NCBI RefSeq assembly: GCF_009910675.1
Contig: NZ_RSEJ01000008.1
Coordinates: forward strand, 141,407 to 205,406
DNA: 64,000 nucleotides
Direction of reading: 5' to 3'
Origin: Photobacterium alginatilyticum
GTDB taxonomy: Bacteria > Pseudomonadota > Gammaproteobacteria > Enterobacterales > Vibrionaceae
Numbering within the stretch: the stretch's first letter is position 1; each line of letters starts with the position of its first letter. This document shows positions 8,947 to 17,591 of this stretch, one piece after another. The translations under genes were made by a program, and so were the position numbers. Under the pieces are notes generated by a model, which saw only the letters and a program-made list of their open reading frames with translations, searched no databases and was not told the origin of the DNA.

Positions 8947-9482
8947 GATATCCACTGCCTTTTCTTATTTAGACTGGAATTCCTGTTTCCAGAATTCCTT
9001 TTCTTTATAATCCTCCGGCTTCTAATCCCCTCATAACATAAAGAAAGATAAAAACCGAAGGTAAGTAACTTGTGGGCTCATCCTGACAGAACATTTATCC
9101 CTGTGTCAAATCATCTAAAAAGAACATCAAAAAAACTCAAAACAATTAAAAATCAGGTAGTTACAACCACCACTGGCTGTTTATTCATCACCAATATGCA
9201 CCGCAACACGGTCTTGCCATTTTTTCACTCCAAACAAAAAACAACACAAAAAACCTAAAAACAGCAAAAAAATCACACAACACAGGATAAAACACCAAGC
9301 AGAGTCCGGTTCAGTGGTTAATCCCTTGTTTATAAACAACTAGCTAAGCCGTTCAGTTTAGGTTCAATCTTATTTCGTGACTAAGATCCCACTTTTTTTA
9401 TAAAATTGTTCAGAACACGTTACCGCTCACATTTAGAGGTTCGTGCTATAATGCCAACCCCTGTCCTTATTAAGTTTCAGTT
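8947..9482. other. Long AT-rich intergenic region between porin and dinG
   Basis: About 535 bases. It holds the leader of the porin, with the inverted repeat ggaattc / gaattcc around 8977-8999, and at the far end the dinG promoter. The middle, about 9050-9400, is A-rich; a 62-codon plus-strand frame there has a low-complexity Lys/Thr product, so I do not call a gene. Confidence 0.5.
9444..9452 (+). promoter_or_regulatory. Extended -10 promoter of dinG
   Basis: TGcTATAAT is a perfect -10 hexamer (9447-9452) with the TG extension, 31 bases before the dinG start. No good -35 is present, as expected for an extended -10 promoter. I did not find a clear LexA box next to it. Confidence 0.65.
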
Positions 9483-11561
9483 ATGTTACACAGCCAGATA
9501 AAAAGTGATATCAAACAATGCTATGAGAACCTGGGTGCCCAGTTAGATAACTTTATCCCCAGACGCGCACAGAATTATCTGGTTGCTGAAATAGCCAAAA
9601 CACTGGCAGGCGAATACCACCCCAAACACCGTATGCTGGTAGCAGAAGCCGGTACAGGGATCGGTAAATCTCTGTCATATCTGTTGGGCGGTATCCCTTT
9701 TGCTCTGTTCAATAACAAGAAAATACTGATCTCAACCGCAACGGTGGCGCTTCAGGAACAGCTCATCAACAAAGATCTGCCACTGTTTAATCAAATTTTT
9801 CCTAAAGAGTTCAGTTTTATCCTGGCCAAGGGCAGGCAACGTTACTGCTGCACCCATAAGCTAGAAGCGTGCTGTATTACCGATACTGATCAACAGGTTG
9901 CGCTATGGGAAGAAAAACCTAAAAAGTCAGATTTAGAACTTTTGAAGCGGATGCTGAAAGCTGTTGAAACGCGGAAATGGGACGGTGACCGTGACAGCTG
10001 GCCAACAGCTGTTCCTGATCGCGTCTGGCAACAAATCGTCGCTGACAAGCATAGTTGCCATGCTGGGCTCCCCAAGCACCGTAGTTGCCCATTTGCCAAG
10101 GCTCGCGAACACCTTGAAAAAGCCGATGTCATTGTGGCCAACCATGCCTTGCTGATGGCCGATATCGAGCTTGGCGGCGGTATTATCCTGCCAGAGCCCG
10201 AGCAAACCATTTATGTCATTGATGAAGCCCATCACCTGCCCCAGGTGGCCAGAGACTTCTCCTCGGCAGCAGCCAGCCTCAAAGGTGCGGCCACCTGGCT
10301 GGAGAAACTCAATCAATCTGTAGGCAAACTGGCTGAGCTGGCGGATTATAAGAAATCAGGGCGTTTCCAAACCAACCTCAATGAAACCATCAGCTATCTG
10401 ATACCGACACTGAGACAAATTGCAGCCAATATCGACCCGAGCCAGTTTAACCAGGACGGTATTTATCGATTTGAACACGGTGAACTTCCCAGTTGGCTAG
10501 TCGAGGAGGCGAAAAGCTGCAAAGAAGCCAGCAAGAAGGCATTACAGTCACTTGGAAAAATCCATGACCTTATCGCCGAGCGAACCAAGGACAACGAGAT
10601 ACTTCCCAGGCTGGGAGAGCAGGCACTTGCCGAGTCCGGATTTTACTTACAGCGGCTGGAAAACCTGGAGAAAGTCTGGTCCCTGATGGCCCAACCCAAC
10701 AAGGACAAGGGTGCCCCGTTAGCCCGCTGGATAGAGAAAAACCCCGATCGCGAGGGAGACTATATCATTGAAGTTTCCCCGCTCGAGGTCGGCTACCGGC
10801 TGGATCAGCTGCTCTGGAGCCGTGCAGCCGGTTCCATTTTAGTATCAGCCACCCTCAGGGCATTGAACCAATTTGACTACTTCTGTCGCCAGGCAGGTAT
10901 CTTTGAGAAAGAGAGCACACGCTTTCTGGCACTGGCTTCACCGTTTGACTATCAGAACAATGCCCGTCTGGTCATCCCGGCCATGTCGCTTGAACCGCAG
11001 GCCGACAAGTTCACCGATCTCTTGATCAAAACCCTGCCGGAATATCTCGAAGGCGAAAAGGCCAGCCTGGTGCTGTTTTCTTCATATTGGCAGATGAACA
11101 AGGTTGCGGAAGCATTACGGCCACTGATGAAGAAAAACAAGTGGGAGCTGTTGATACAAGGTGAAGAATCAAGAAATCTCACTCTAAAAAAACATAAAGA
11201 AAACTGTCAAAAAGGTAAAGCCAGCATTCTTTTCGGTACCGGCAGTTTTTCTGAAGGGCTTGATTTACCTGGAGGTTTACTTACCAATTTGATTATTACC
11301 AAAATCCCCTTTGCAGTTCCGACTTCACCGGTAGAAGAGGCTCATGCCGAGTATATTGAAAGCCGGGGTGGCAATCCCTTCCTGCAAATCTCGGTACCGG
11401 AAGCCAGTAAAAAACTGATCCAATCAGCAGGACGCCTACTGCGCAAAGAAGAGGATTCTGGTAGAGTCGTGCTGCTCGACCGCCGGGTGATCAGCCGTCG
11501 CTACGGTAAGGCACTACTTGATTCATTACCGCCTTTTAAACGTGTCATTGAATACGCCTAA
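9483..11561 (+). CDS. dinG: ATP-dependent DNA helicase DinG
   Basis: XPD-like 5'-3' helicase that resolves R-loops and replication-transcription conflicts. The protein is 692 residues. Visible motifs are Walker A EAGTGIGKS (55-63), motif II VIDEAH (245-250), the GSFSEGLDLPGG box, and the terminal QSAGRLLRKEEDSGRVVLLDRR motif VI. The iron-sulfur region differs from the E. coli pattern I recall: cysteines are at 122, 123, 130, 131, 192 and 202, and the middle residue of the usual C-x4-C-x5-C is missing. The cluster may use a different set. It is followed after 28 bases by a TSUP permease. Confidence 0.94.
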   Translation: MLHSQIKSDIKQCYENLGAQLDNFIPRRAQNYLVAEIAKTLAGEYHPKHRMLVAEAGTGIGKSLSYLLGGIPFALFNNKKILISTATVALQEQLINKDLPLFNQIFPKEFSFILAKGRQRYCCTHKLEACCITDTDQQVALWEEKPKKSDLELLKRMLKAVETRKWDGDRDSWPTAVPDRVWQQIVADKHSCHAGLPKHRSCPFAKAREHLEKADVIVANHALLMADIELGGGIILPEPEQTIYVIDEAHHLPQVARDFSSAAASLKGAATWLEKLNQSVGKLAELADYKKSGRFQTNLNETISYLIPTLRQIAANIDPSQFNQDGIYRFEHGELPSWLVEEAKSCKEASKKALQSLGKIHDLIAERTKDNEILPRLGEQALAESGFYLQRLENLEKVWSLMAQPNKDKGAPLARWIEKNPDREGDYIIEVSPLEVGYRLDQLLWSRAAGSILVSATLRALNQFDYFCRQAGIFEKESTRFLALASPFDYQNNARLVIPAMSLEPQADKFTDLLIKTLPEYLEGEKASLVLFSSYWQMNKVAEALRPLMKKNKWELLIQGEESRNLTLKKHKENCQKGKASILFGTGSFSEGLDLPGGLLTNLIITKIPFAVPTSPVEEAHAEYIESRGGNPFLQISVPEASKKLIQSAGRLLRKEEDSGRVVLLDRRVISRRYGKALLDSLPPFKRVIEYA

Positions 11562-11589
11562 ATAATACTTAAACCAAGAATAACGATTA

Positions 11590-12363
11590 ATGATAGAAAT
11601 GATTGAACCAAGTATGCTCATCATACTTGGTCTTGTAGCGTTAGCTGCCGGGTTTATTGATGCCGTCGCCGGAGGAGGAGGAATGCTGACTGTTCCCGCT
11701 CTGCTCTCAATCGGCCTGCCCCCGCATATCGCACTTGGAACCAATAAACTGGCTGCGACCTTTGCTTCATCAACCGCAGCCTGGACGTATTATAAAAAGC
11801 AGTTATTCTCGCCGGCTTTTTGGCGGATGTCGTTTGTCGCAACCCTAATCGGCGCAATCAGCGGTACTCTGGTTGTGGATCTCATCAGCACTGCCTGGCT
11901 GGAAAAAGTTCTGCCGCTGATCATTCTGACCGTCGCGGTCTACACCATCTGGCACCCGCACCCGAAGGGGAATTCTCATCACCTTCCTACGCCATGTAAG
12001 AAGCTGACCAGGAAACAATGGATCCAGGGCACCACACTTGGCTTTTATGATGGCGTGGCCGGGCCGGGAACCGGAGCCTTCTGGACCGTCTCCAACATGG
12101 CGCTCTATCGGCTCGATATCCTAATGGCATCCGGACTGTCCAAGGCGATGAACTTCACCAGCAATCTAACCTCGCTGGTCACCTTTGCCATTCTTGGTCA
12201 TATTAATTTCGCGCTCGGCCTGACAATGGGCGTATGCTTAATGCTAGGGGCCTATATCGGCGCACATTCAGCTATCCGGTTTGGAGCCAAATTTATCCGT
12301 CCGGTGTTCGTCACCGTTGTTATTGTGCTGGCTGTCAAGCTTGCCTGGCAAGCCTGGTTCTAG
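11590..12363 (+). CDS. TSUP-family membrane permease (YfcA-like)
   Basis: A 257-residue inner-membrane protein of the TSUP/TauE/SafE family, whose members move sulfite, sulfonates or other organic anions. The first repeat begins LVALAAGFIDAVAGGGGMLTVP... and continues with GTNKLAATFASSTAAW. The second repeat contains YDGVAGPGTGAFW and SKAMNFTSNLTSL. These two matching repeats are diagnostic. Eight hydrophobic segments are plausible. Substrate is unknown. Its stop is 14 bases before priC, so dinG, this gene, priC and the deacetylase may be one transcript. Confidence 0.87.
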   Translation: MIEMIEPSMLIILGLVALAAGFIDAVAGGGGMLTVPALLSIGLPPHIALGTNKLAATFASSTAAWTYYKKQLFSPAFWRMSFVATLIGAISGTLVVDLISTAWLEKVLPLIILTVAVYTIWHPHPKGNSHHLPTPCKKLTRKQWIQGTTLGFYDGVAGPGTGAFWTVSNMALYRLDILMASGLSKAMNFTSNLTSLVTFAILGHINFALGLTMGVCLMLGAYIGAHSAIRFGAKFIRPVFVTVVIVLAVKLAWQAWF

Positions 12364-12377
12364 AACAGGAAGGAATT

Positions 12378-12929
12378 ATGCCTGATCTTAAACGGTTAGA
12401 AGATATACTGGAACAACTGGCACAAGACGCTGCGCAAATTGATCGTAAGCGGGGGGAGGCACAACGCCCTTTATTTGATGAACAGCTTTTTTTCTGTCGC
12501 AGTAAACTACTGACTCCTTGTGTAACAGAAGTGCGCAGTGAAATTACCGCACTGAGAAACGAGCGGAAAACCGGTAAATTACTGGCATCACGGACCCAGC
12601 ACATCTGTGAAAAAGTCGTCGCTCAAATTCAGGCTATCCAGCGTGAACTCGCCACAGTGCAAGTGCGTAAAAACGAACCCAAGCGCAACCGGGGTTGGCG
12701 ACGCCCTATTCATGAAATGTATCAGGATTTAGCCCAGCACCAAGATTGGGAGCGGCGGCTTGCAGCGATGCAAAGAGACAAGGAAATGCTGCTAAGCCGG
12801 TGTACAACGATGACGGAACAGCAAAAACTGCAAAAAGAAGTGTTAGCGCTCGAAGGAAGACTGACACGCTGCCGGACGGCCCTTGCCAAAATTGAAAAAG
12901 ATATCAGCCATCGGGAACGGAAAGGATAA
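12378..12929 (+). CDS. priC: Primosomal replication protein PriC (N'')
   Basis: PriC helps reload DnaB at stalled forks with little leading strand. The protein is 183 residues, highly charged and helical. The features I match to the family are the N-terminal helical half (LEDILEQLAQDAAQID) and a basic C-terminal half with HEMYQDLAQHQDWERRL, a characteristic PriC segment. The start at ATG 12378 has AGGAAGGAA just upstream. It ends three bases before the deacetylase-like gene. In E. coli priC is beside ybaM(rsmS) and ybaN-apt; here priC and rsmS lie about 6 kb away from apt. Confidence 0.85.
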   Translation: MPDLKRLEDILEQLAQDAAQIDRKRGEAQRPLFDEQLFFCRSKLLTPCVTEVRSEITALRNERKTGKLLASRTQHICEKVVAQIQAIQRELATVQVRKNEPKRNRGWRRPIHEMYQDLAQHQDWERRLAAMQRDKEMLLSRCTTMTEQQKLQKEVLALEGRLTRCRTALAKIEKDISHRERKG

Positions 12930-12932
12930 CAG

Positions 12933-13868
12933 ATGCTGCCCCTGGTCTATCACCCTATCTATTCAGAGCTTGAGCTGCCGGACGGCCACCGTTACCCCAT
13001 CTCGAAGTACCGCCGCCTGTATCAGTATCTGATTGACGAAATGAAACTCGATCAAGACAACGAGATCCTGTTCTGCCAGCCAGAAGTGATTGGTGTCGAT
13101 GAACTGAAAGCGCTCCATCACCCCGCTTATATTGAAGCATTGTTTAGCAATGCCCTGCCCGCGGCTAAAATGCGCCGTATTGGTTTCCCATGGAGCCAGC
13201 AGCTGGTCAATCGGACATTAACGTCTACCGCCGGCACCAAATTAACCGTCGATCTGGCCAGTCAATATGGGATCGGTATCCACCTCAGTGGTGGCTATCA
13301 CCATGCGCATCATGATTTTGGCAGTGGTTTTTGTCTGGTCAACGACCTGGCATTGGCGGCCAGACACGCCCTTACCCTCGATAATATCGACAAAGTGATG
13401 ATTATCGACTGTGATGTTCATCAGGGTGACGGTACGGCCACCCTGCTCCGCGACGATGACAACATCATTACGTTTTCCGTTCACTGCGACAAAAATTTCC
13501 CGGCGCGTAAGCCTGCTTCCGATATCGACCTGGCGTTGCCCAAACACACGGCAACCACCGAATACCTGGAGACTTTCGAATCTATCCTGAATCTGGCTCT
13601 GGCCCAGCACCAACCTGATTTCATCATTTATGATGCCGGTGTCGATATCCACCAGCATGATGAACTGGGCTATTTTGATGTCTGCCTTGATGGCATCTAC
13701 CGCCGTGATCTTCTGGTACTCAACCGTTGCCAGCAAGCCGACATACCTATTGCCGCAGTCGTCGGTGGCGGATACCGGCAAGATCATCAGCAACTGGTCG
13801 AACTGCACGCCCAATTAGTTCATGCCGCAAGAAAAAGTCTATCATTCAGGGTAATATTGCTGAATTAG
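12933..13868 (+). CDS. Histone-deacetylase-superfamily zinc hydrolase
   Basis: A 311-residue member of the arginase/deacetylase superfamily (bacterial HDAC-like, class related to acetoin-utilisation and polyamine deacetylases). The active-site signatures are all visible: the His pair in GGYHHAHHDFGSGFCLVND (about 111-129), the zinc ligands in DCDVHQGDGTA (Asp and His), the second Asp in YDAGVDIHQHDELG, and the C-terminal VGGGY tyrosine loop. It should therefore be catalytically competent. The substrate, either acetyl-lysine proteins or a small acetylated amine, is not visible. It starts three bases after priC with AAAGGA upstream. Confidence 0.88.
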   Translation: MLPLVYHPIYSELELPDGHRYPISKYRRLYQYLIDEMKLDQDNEILFCQPEVIGVDELKALHHPAYIEALFSNALPAAKMRRIGFPWSQQLVNRTLTSTAGTKLTVDLASQYGIGIHLSGGYHHAHHDFGSGFCLVNDLALAARHALTLDNIDKVMIIDCDVHQGDGTATLLRDDDNIITFSVHCDKNFPARKPASDIDLALPKHTATTEYLETFESILNLALAQHQPDFIIYDAGVDIHQHDELGYFDVCLDGIYRRDLLVLNRCQQADIPIAAVVGGGYRQDHQQLVELHAQLVHAARKSLSFRVILLN

Positions 13869-13945
13869 CTTTGCTCAATTCACACCAAAGCGATAACCGA
13901 ATAGTAAATAATCGTATAAGCTCTAAATTAAGAGAGAAAGTAATA

Positions 13946-14116
13946 ATGACAAACGATAATTCACCGTCATCACTCGAAGAAGCTCCAGCAGATATTAAAC
14001 TGGCTGTTGATCTTATTTACTTACTTGAAACTAATGAAATACCGCCTGAGGTTGCATTATCGGCGTTAGAAATTGTGGCTCAAGATCTCAAAACAAAGAT
14101 AAATAAAGACCAATAG
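13946..14116 (+). CDS. rsmS: RsmS / YbaM family small protein (DUF2496)
   Basis: A 56-residue acidic helical protein. The stretch APADIKLAVDLIYLLETNEI and the following PPEVALSALEIVAQDL match the DUF2496 family (E. coli YbaM, called RsmS in pectobacteria for its effect on RsmA). A purine-rich site (agagagaaag) precedes ATG 13946. It sits 77 bases after the deacetylase-like gene. In E. coli ybaM is next to priC, so the local linkage is partly kept. Mechanism is unknown. Confidence 0.85.
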   Translation: MTNDNSPSSLEEAPADIKLAVDLIYLLETNEIPPEVALSALEIVAQDLKTKINKDQ

Positions 14117-14408
14117 CCTCTAACACTCACACCTTTACTATTTGTCTGACGACAAAATAGCCTGCGATTCCAGCTGCAGCCTGCCCTCAGGCTGCTTACT
14201 CTCGCCACACCAGACCGTCATGAAAATGACACTTTAATTGTAAATCCGTCAATTAAATAACCAATTTTGATTTTAATAAAAATATAACCATATATTAGAG
14301 GTATGCGATTTAATTTACGCATAAATATATCTAGAATACTGGCTGCTTATATTATTATTAAAACTCTACCTACTTTTTGTTTTTAAATTCACCGCCAAGG
14401 AGTATCTC

Positions 14409-15617
14409 ATGAAGAGGGAATTTAAAGTGGCAGCACTTGCCGCAGCAATTGCACTGTCAGGCTGTGCATCCGACTCAGATTCAACGGCTAGCCTCCCTTT
14501 GGACACCAACCAGTCTCAAACGGCAATACAAATTGATGCAGTTAAGCAGTCAATTGATTTGGCGGAAAAAACACTTGAGTCTTCTTATCAGGCGGATCTG
14601 GATTGGTTTGCTTCAATTCAAGTCCGAGATGCGAAAATAGCGCTGGCCGAGGCCAAGGAATATTATGCCGAATTTGAGCTTGACCCATCCGAAGCAAACA
14701 GCAGTAGCGGCTTCTTTAGCTCAAAAACCAACCTTCAGGCTACTGAAGAGGGCATCGCCAAGTTCAACGCGCACATCAACAAGGCTGAATCCATTCGTGG
14801 CGAAGTGTTGATTGTATTAGAAGATGCCTTTGGTTACCGAGAGCAGCTGGCAACCATCAATGCTGCGAAATACTATCCCAAAACAGCCAAACAGCTTGAG
14901 CAGAATCTGAAAAAGCTTGTTGACTATATGGCCAACGAAGATACCGACAAGGCCATCAATGCTCAGCCAGAGCTAGTACGAAAGCAGCGCGCGCTGGAAG
15001 TCAAAACAGTCACTCGCATCTACTTGTCTGATGCGCAAAAAGAGCTGAAACGCCTGAAAACCGCAAAAGTAGGCATGCATGCACCTGAAACACTGGCCCG
15101 TGCCGCCGCCGCGGTAACAGCTGCCGAAGCTTTCATTGCCGCAGAGCCGCGCTCGACAGCGAAAATCATCGACAAAGCCGATGAAGCTATGTTCTCACTT
15201 AACCATGCTCAGCAAATTGCCACCGTAGTGAAGAAACTAAAAGCAATGCCGGAGAAAGACTACGAGCGCCATGTATTGAGCTACGAGAAAATTTTGCTTG
15301 AAATCACCCTTGCGCTTGGTGCTGAAGACATGCGTGACCAGGCGATCAGCAAACAAGGTAAAAACCTTGTCCAGTACATCAGAGATAACCTGCGTGACGA
15401 GCAGAAAACAATGCTTGCCCAGCAGAAAGTCCGCAGCGAGCTAATCGATGAGAAAGCCCGTACCGCTCAGCTTGAAAAAGAAGTAGCCAAGCTATCAGCC
15501 CAGCTTCTTGCAACCAAGCAGGCAACAGCTGAAAATGCAACACCAGTGAAAAGTGCAACGGTTACCACTGAAGCCGACACTACGGAAACCACTACCACAA
15601 CCAATGAAGCAAGCTAA
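14409..15617 (+). CDS. Helical lipoprotein of unknown function
   Basis: A 402-residue protein with a clear lipoprotein signal (MKREFKVAALAAAIALSGC, lipidated Cys19, Ala at +2, so probably outer-membrane). The mature part is almost all alpha helix with coiled-coil character: a DUF4398-like segment from about 40, a repeat-rich centre and a strong coiled coil near 340-375. It ends in a low-complexity Thr/Glu tail (TEADTTETTTTTNEAS). GGAG precedes ATG. A strong terminator follows. I do not know its role; a periplasmic spacer or envelope-tethering part would fit but is inference. Confidence 0.7.
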   Translation: MKREFKVAALAAAIALSGCASDSDSTASLPLDTNQSQTAIQIDAVKQSIDLAEKTLESSYQADLDWFASIQVRDAKIALAEAKEYYAEFELDPSEANSSSGFFSSKTNLQATEEGIAKFNAHINKAESIRGEVLIVLEDAFGYREQLATINAAKYYPKTAKQLEQNLKKLVDYMANEDTDKAINAQPELVRKQRALEVKTVTRIYLSDAQKELKRLKTAKVGMHAPETLARAAAAVTAAEAFIAAEPRSTAKIIDKADEAMFSLNHAQQIATVVKKLKAMPEKDYERHVLSYEKILLEITLALGAEDMRDQAISKQGKNLVQYIRDNLRDEQKTMLAQQKVRSELIDEKARTAQLEKEVAKLSAQLLATKQATAENATPVKSATVTTEADTTETTTTTNEAS

Positions 15618-15644
15618 GCCTACATCGTCTTAGCCTTTCTAATT

Positions 15645-15676
15645 AAAAACGCCCCTTCTCACGACGGGGCGTTTTT
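15645..15676. terminator. Strong bidirectional terminator
   Basis: A/T-flanked hairpin aaaaacgcccc ... ggggcgttttt with loop ttctcacgac... centred near 15660. It ends the lipoprotein gene and isolates the metal-resistance operon downstream. Confidence 0.88.
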
Positions 15677-15714
15677 CTTTATGTCTATAATTAATACCCA
15701 AACAACAATGAACC

Positions 15715-15745
15715 TTGACCTTCCCCCTAGGGAAGGGTTTAAAGT
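15715..15745 (+). promoter_or_regulatory. CueR/MerR-type copper-responsive promoter
   Basis: -35 TTGACC (15715-15720) and -10 TAAAGT (15740-15745) are separated by 19 bases, longer than the usual 17. The spacer carries a dyad CCTTCCC (15719-15725) / GGGAAGG (15730-15736). This overlong spacer with a CCTTCC dyad is the signature of CueR and other MerR-family activators, which twist the DNA on metal binding. The promoter is 28 bases before the first gene of the cus operon. No MerR-family gene is in the window, so the regulator must lie elsewhere. Confidence 0.85.
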
Positions 15746-15772
15746 TTTCAACGAGACTTCAATAAAGTTATT

Positions 15773-16201
15773 ATGATTTTAATGACATACCGTATTAGCA
15801 CATACAATTTGCTAGCCTTAGTTCTGGTATTGATGATCAGCCTGATCACCAAGCCGGTATTGGGTATGTCTGCTCATCATATGAACATGGAGGCATCAAC
15901 TTCAGTATCTCTGATATCTCACCTGCAGCCAACTAAAACCAGTGCTCATAATGTCGGTAGTGACTGTCATCAGACACTCCACTCGCTTTCAGAATCGCAG
16001 CCCGAGTGTTGTTCTACCCCTGATTCCACTGCTTCATCATGCTCTGACTGCGATATGAGCCATTGCCAGCCTTACAGCAGTTACCTGCCAATAGGCGGTG
16101 AGACTTTTTCCGGCTTAACTAGCAGTCACCTTATTCCACAACTGACATCCGCCTACCCAGTCTCGCGGACAGAAACCCTGCTCCGTCCACCCATCGTATA
16201 A
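15773..16201 (+). CDS. Cys/His-rich small exported protein (CopL/DUF2946-like)
   Basis: A 142-residue protein beginning with a hydrophobic signal or anchor (about 8-30), then a middle part rich in His, Met and Cys (SDCHQTL, ECCSTPD, CSDCDMSHC at about 64-103), typical of soft-metal binding. It ends LLRPPIV, an ending seen in many small proteins that lead copper operons (CopL/DUF2946 type). It is the first gene behind the CueR-type promoter, so a copper-related role is likely; binding is inferred from composition. Start ATG 15773; ATG at 15782 is an alternative. Confidence 0.65.
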   Translation: MILMTYRISTYNLLALVLVLMISLITKPVLGMSAHHMNMEASTSVSLISHLQPTKTSAHNVGSDCHQTLHSLSESQPECCSTPDSTASSCSDCDMSHCQPYSSYLPIGGETFSGLTSSHLIPQLTSAYPVSRTETLLRPPIV

Positions 16202-16314
16202 ATACCTACCGCAAATCTAACTCGCAGCTTTCAGCCCCATATTAGGTGTTATATCACCAATGGCAGCCGATCAGCTCGAAAATCAAATAAGACTTCTTAT
16301 TAGTGGATGTATTT

Positions 16315-17583
16315 ATGCACAAACGCATACTGCCCCAAGTATTGGGCGTGGCGCTATTGGCGTCATGGGCCCCCTCTTTAATTGCAAACCCGGAGCTAAA
16401 TAACCTCATTGACTGGGCTATCACACACGATCCCGGCAAACAGCAACTCCAGTATCAGGCCGATGCAATGACTGATATGGGGATCGCCTCCGGCCAGTGG
16501 ATGGATCCCAAACTCAAAGTCGGTGTCGGCGGGTTACCCGTTGACACCTTTGGCTTCGACGACGACCCGATGACCAATGTATCTGTCGGACTCATGCAGC
16601 AGTTTGGCCGCGGAGACACCCTGGCACTAAAGCAACAGCAAAGTACGCAGCAGGCTGAAGGTCTGCGCGAGAAAATGGGTGTGCGTGAGCTGGATATTAA
16701 AAATGCCATCACAACCCAATGGATAGAGCTGGCCTATCTTCAGCAGGCCCATCAGCTTCTGCGCCAGAACCGCTCCCTGTTTACCGAGCTGGAGCACTTT
16801 CTCGGGACCAACTATGGGGTCGGTGCCAACCAGGCTCAGGACATTATCCAGGCACAACTACAAATCAGCCGTATGGATGAAAAGCTCCAGGCCAACGAAC
16901 AAATGCAGCAGCGCCTTCGCGCCCAGCTTTCTGAATGGCTAGGTCAGCAGGCATCAACAGTAACCGCCGACAGCTATCCACAATGGGCTAGCTTAAATAC
17001 CTACCTCGCAACGGCGCCATCAGATAACTATCAGGTACTGGCTGTCCACCCATCAGTACGCATGGTTGATCAATTAATCGAGAGCGCCAAAACCGGCGTC
17101 GATATTGCCAACGAGGCTTACCTGCCACAGTTCGGGGTAGAAGTCATGTACGGATACCGACAGGCAAATGGCATGAACGGCCAGCCAGCTTCCGATCTGG
17201 TCAGTGCCTTTCTGACCCTGGACTTACCGCTCTTTACCGACAAGCGACAAGATAAAAAACTGTCTTCCGCCCAGCACCAGCTTGGTGCGGCCAAATCACA
17301 GCGCGATTTAATGCTGCAGCAAATGAACGCCAAAGTCGCGGCATTACTTATAGACCGCAACAATATCGAGCAGCGTTTAGCCCGCTACCAAGGCTCGCTG
17401 TTGCGTCAGGCCAAAGAGAAAACCCGTGCCATCGAACGAGGCTACCAGAACAACACCAATCAGCTCGATGAGTATATCCGGGCTGCCAGTGATGAGCTGA
17501 CGATTGAACTGGAACAGGCGCGGCTCAATGCCGACCTACAACTGGCCAATAGCAACCTTGCCTACATACTAAATAAATTTTAG
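16315..17583 (+). CDS. cusC: Outer-membrane channel of the Cus-type metal efflux pump (TolC family)
   Basis: Outer-membrane factor of an RND metal efflux system, 422 residues from ATG 16315. It has a signal peptide (MHKRILPQVLGVALLASWAPSLIA) with no lipobox, unlike E. coli CusC, which is a lipoprotein. Two OEP repeats are visible, with long heptad helices at about 90-185 and 300-400. I prefer ATG 16315 to the in-frame GTG four codons upstream because the former follows a GGA site at normal distance. It is the second gene of the operon, and its TAG overlaps the cusB ribosome-binding site. Naming as cusC rests on context. Confidence 0.85.
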   Translation: MHKRILPQVLGVALLASWAPSLIANPELNNLIDWAITHDPGKQQLQYQADAMTDMGIASGQWMDPKLKVGVGGLPVDTFGFDDDPMTNVSVGLMQQFGRGDTLALKQQQSTQQAEGLREKMGVRELDIKNAITTQWIELAYLQQAHQLLRQNRSLFTELEHFLGTNYGVGANQAQDIIQAQLQISRMDEKLQANEQMQQRLRAQLSEWLGQQASTVTADSYPQWASLNTYLATAPSDNYQVLAVHPSVRMVDQLIESAKTGVDIANEAYLPQFGVEVMYGYRQANGMNGQPASDLVSAFLTLDLPLFTDKRQDKKLSSAQHQLGAAKSQRDLMLQQMNAKVAALLIDRNNIEQRLARYQGSLLRQAKEKTRAIERGYQNNTNQLDEYIRAASDELTIELEQARLNADLQLANSNLAYILNKF

Positions 17584-17591
17584 GAACAAGA

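Noticed and set aside
9070..9258. 62-codon frame upstream of dinG
   Set aside because: Lys/Thr-rich, chance product of A-rich DNA, no good ribosome-binding site.
13242..13814. 190-codon antisense frame within the deacetylase-like gene
   Set aside because: Shadow frame; the plus-strand gene has all catalytic motifs.
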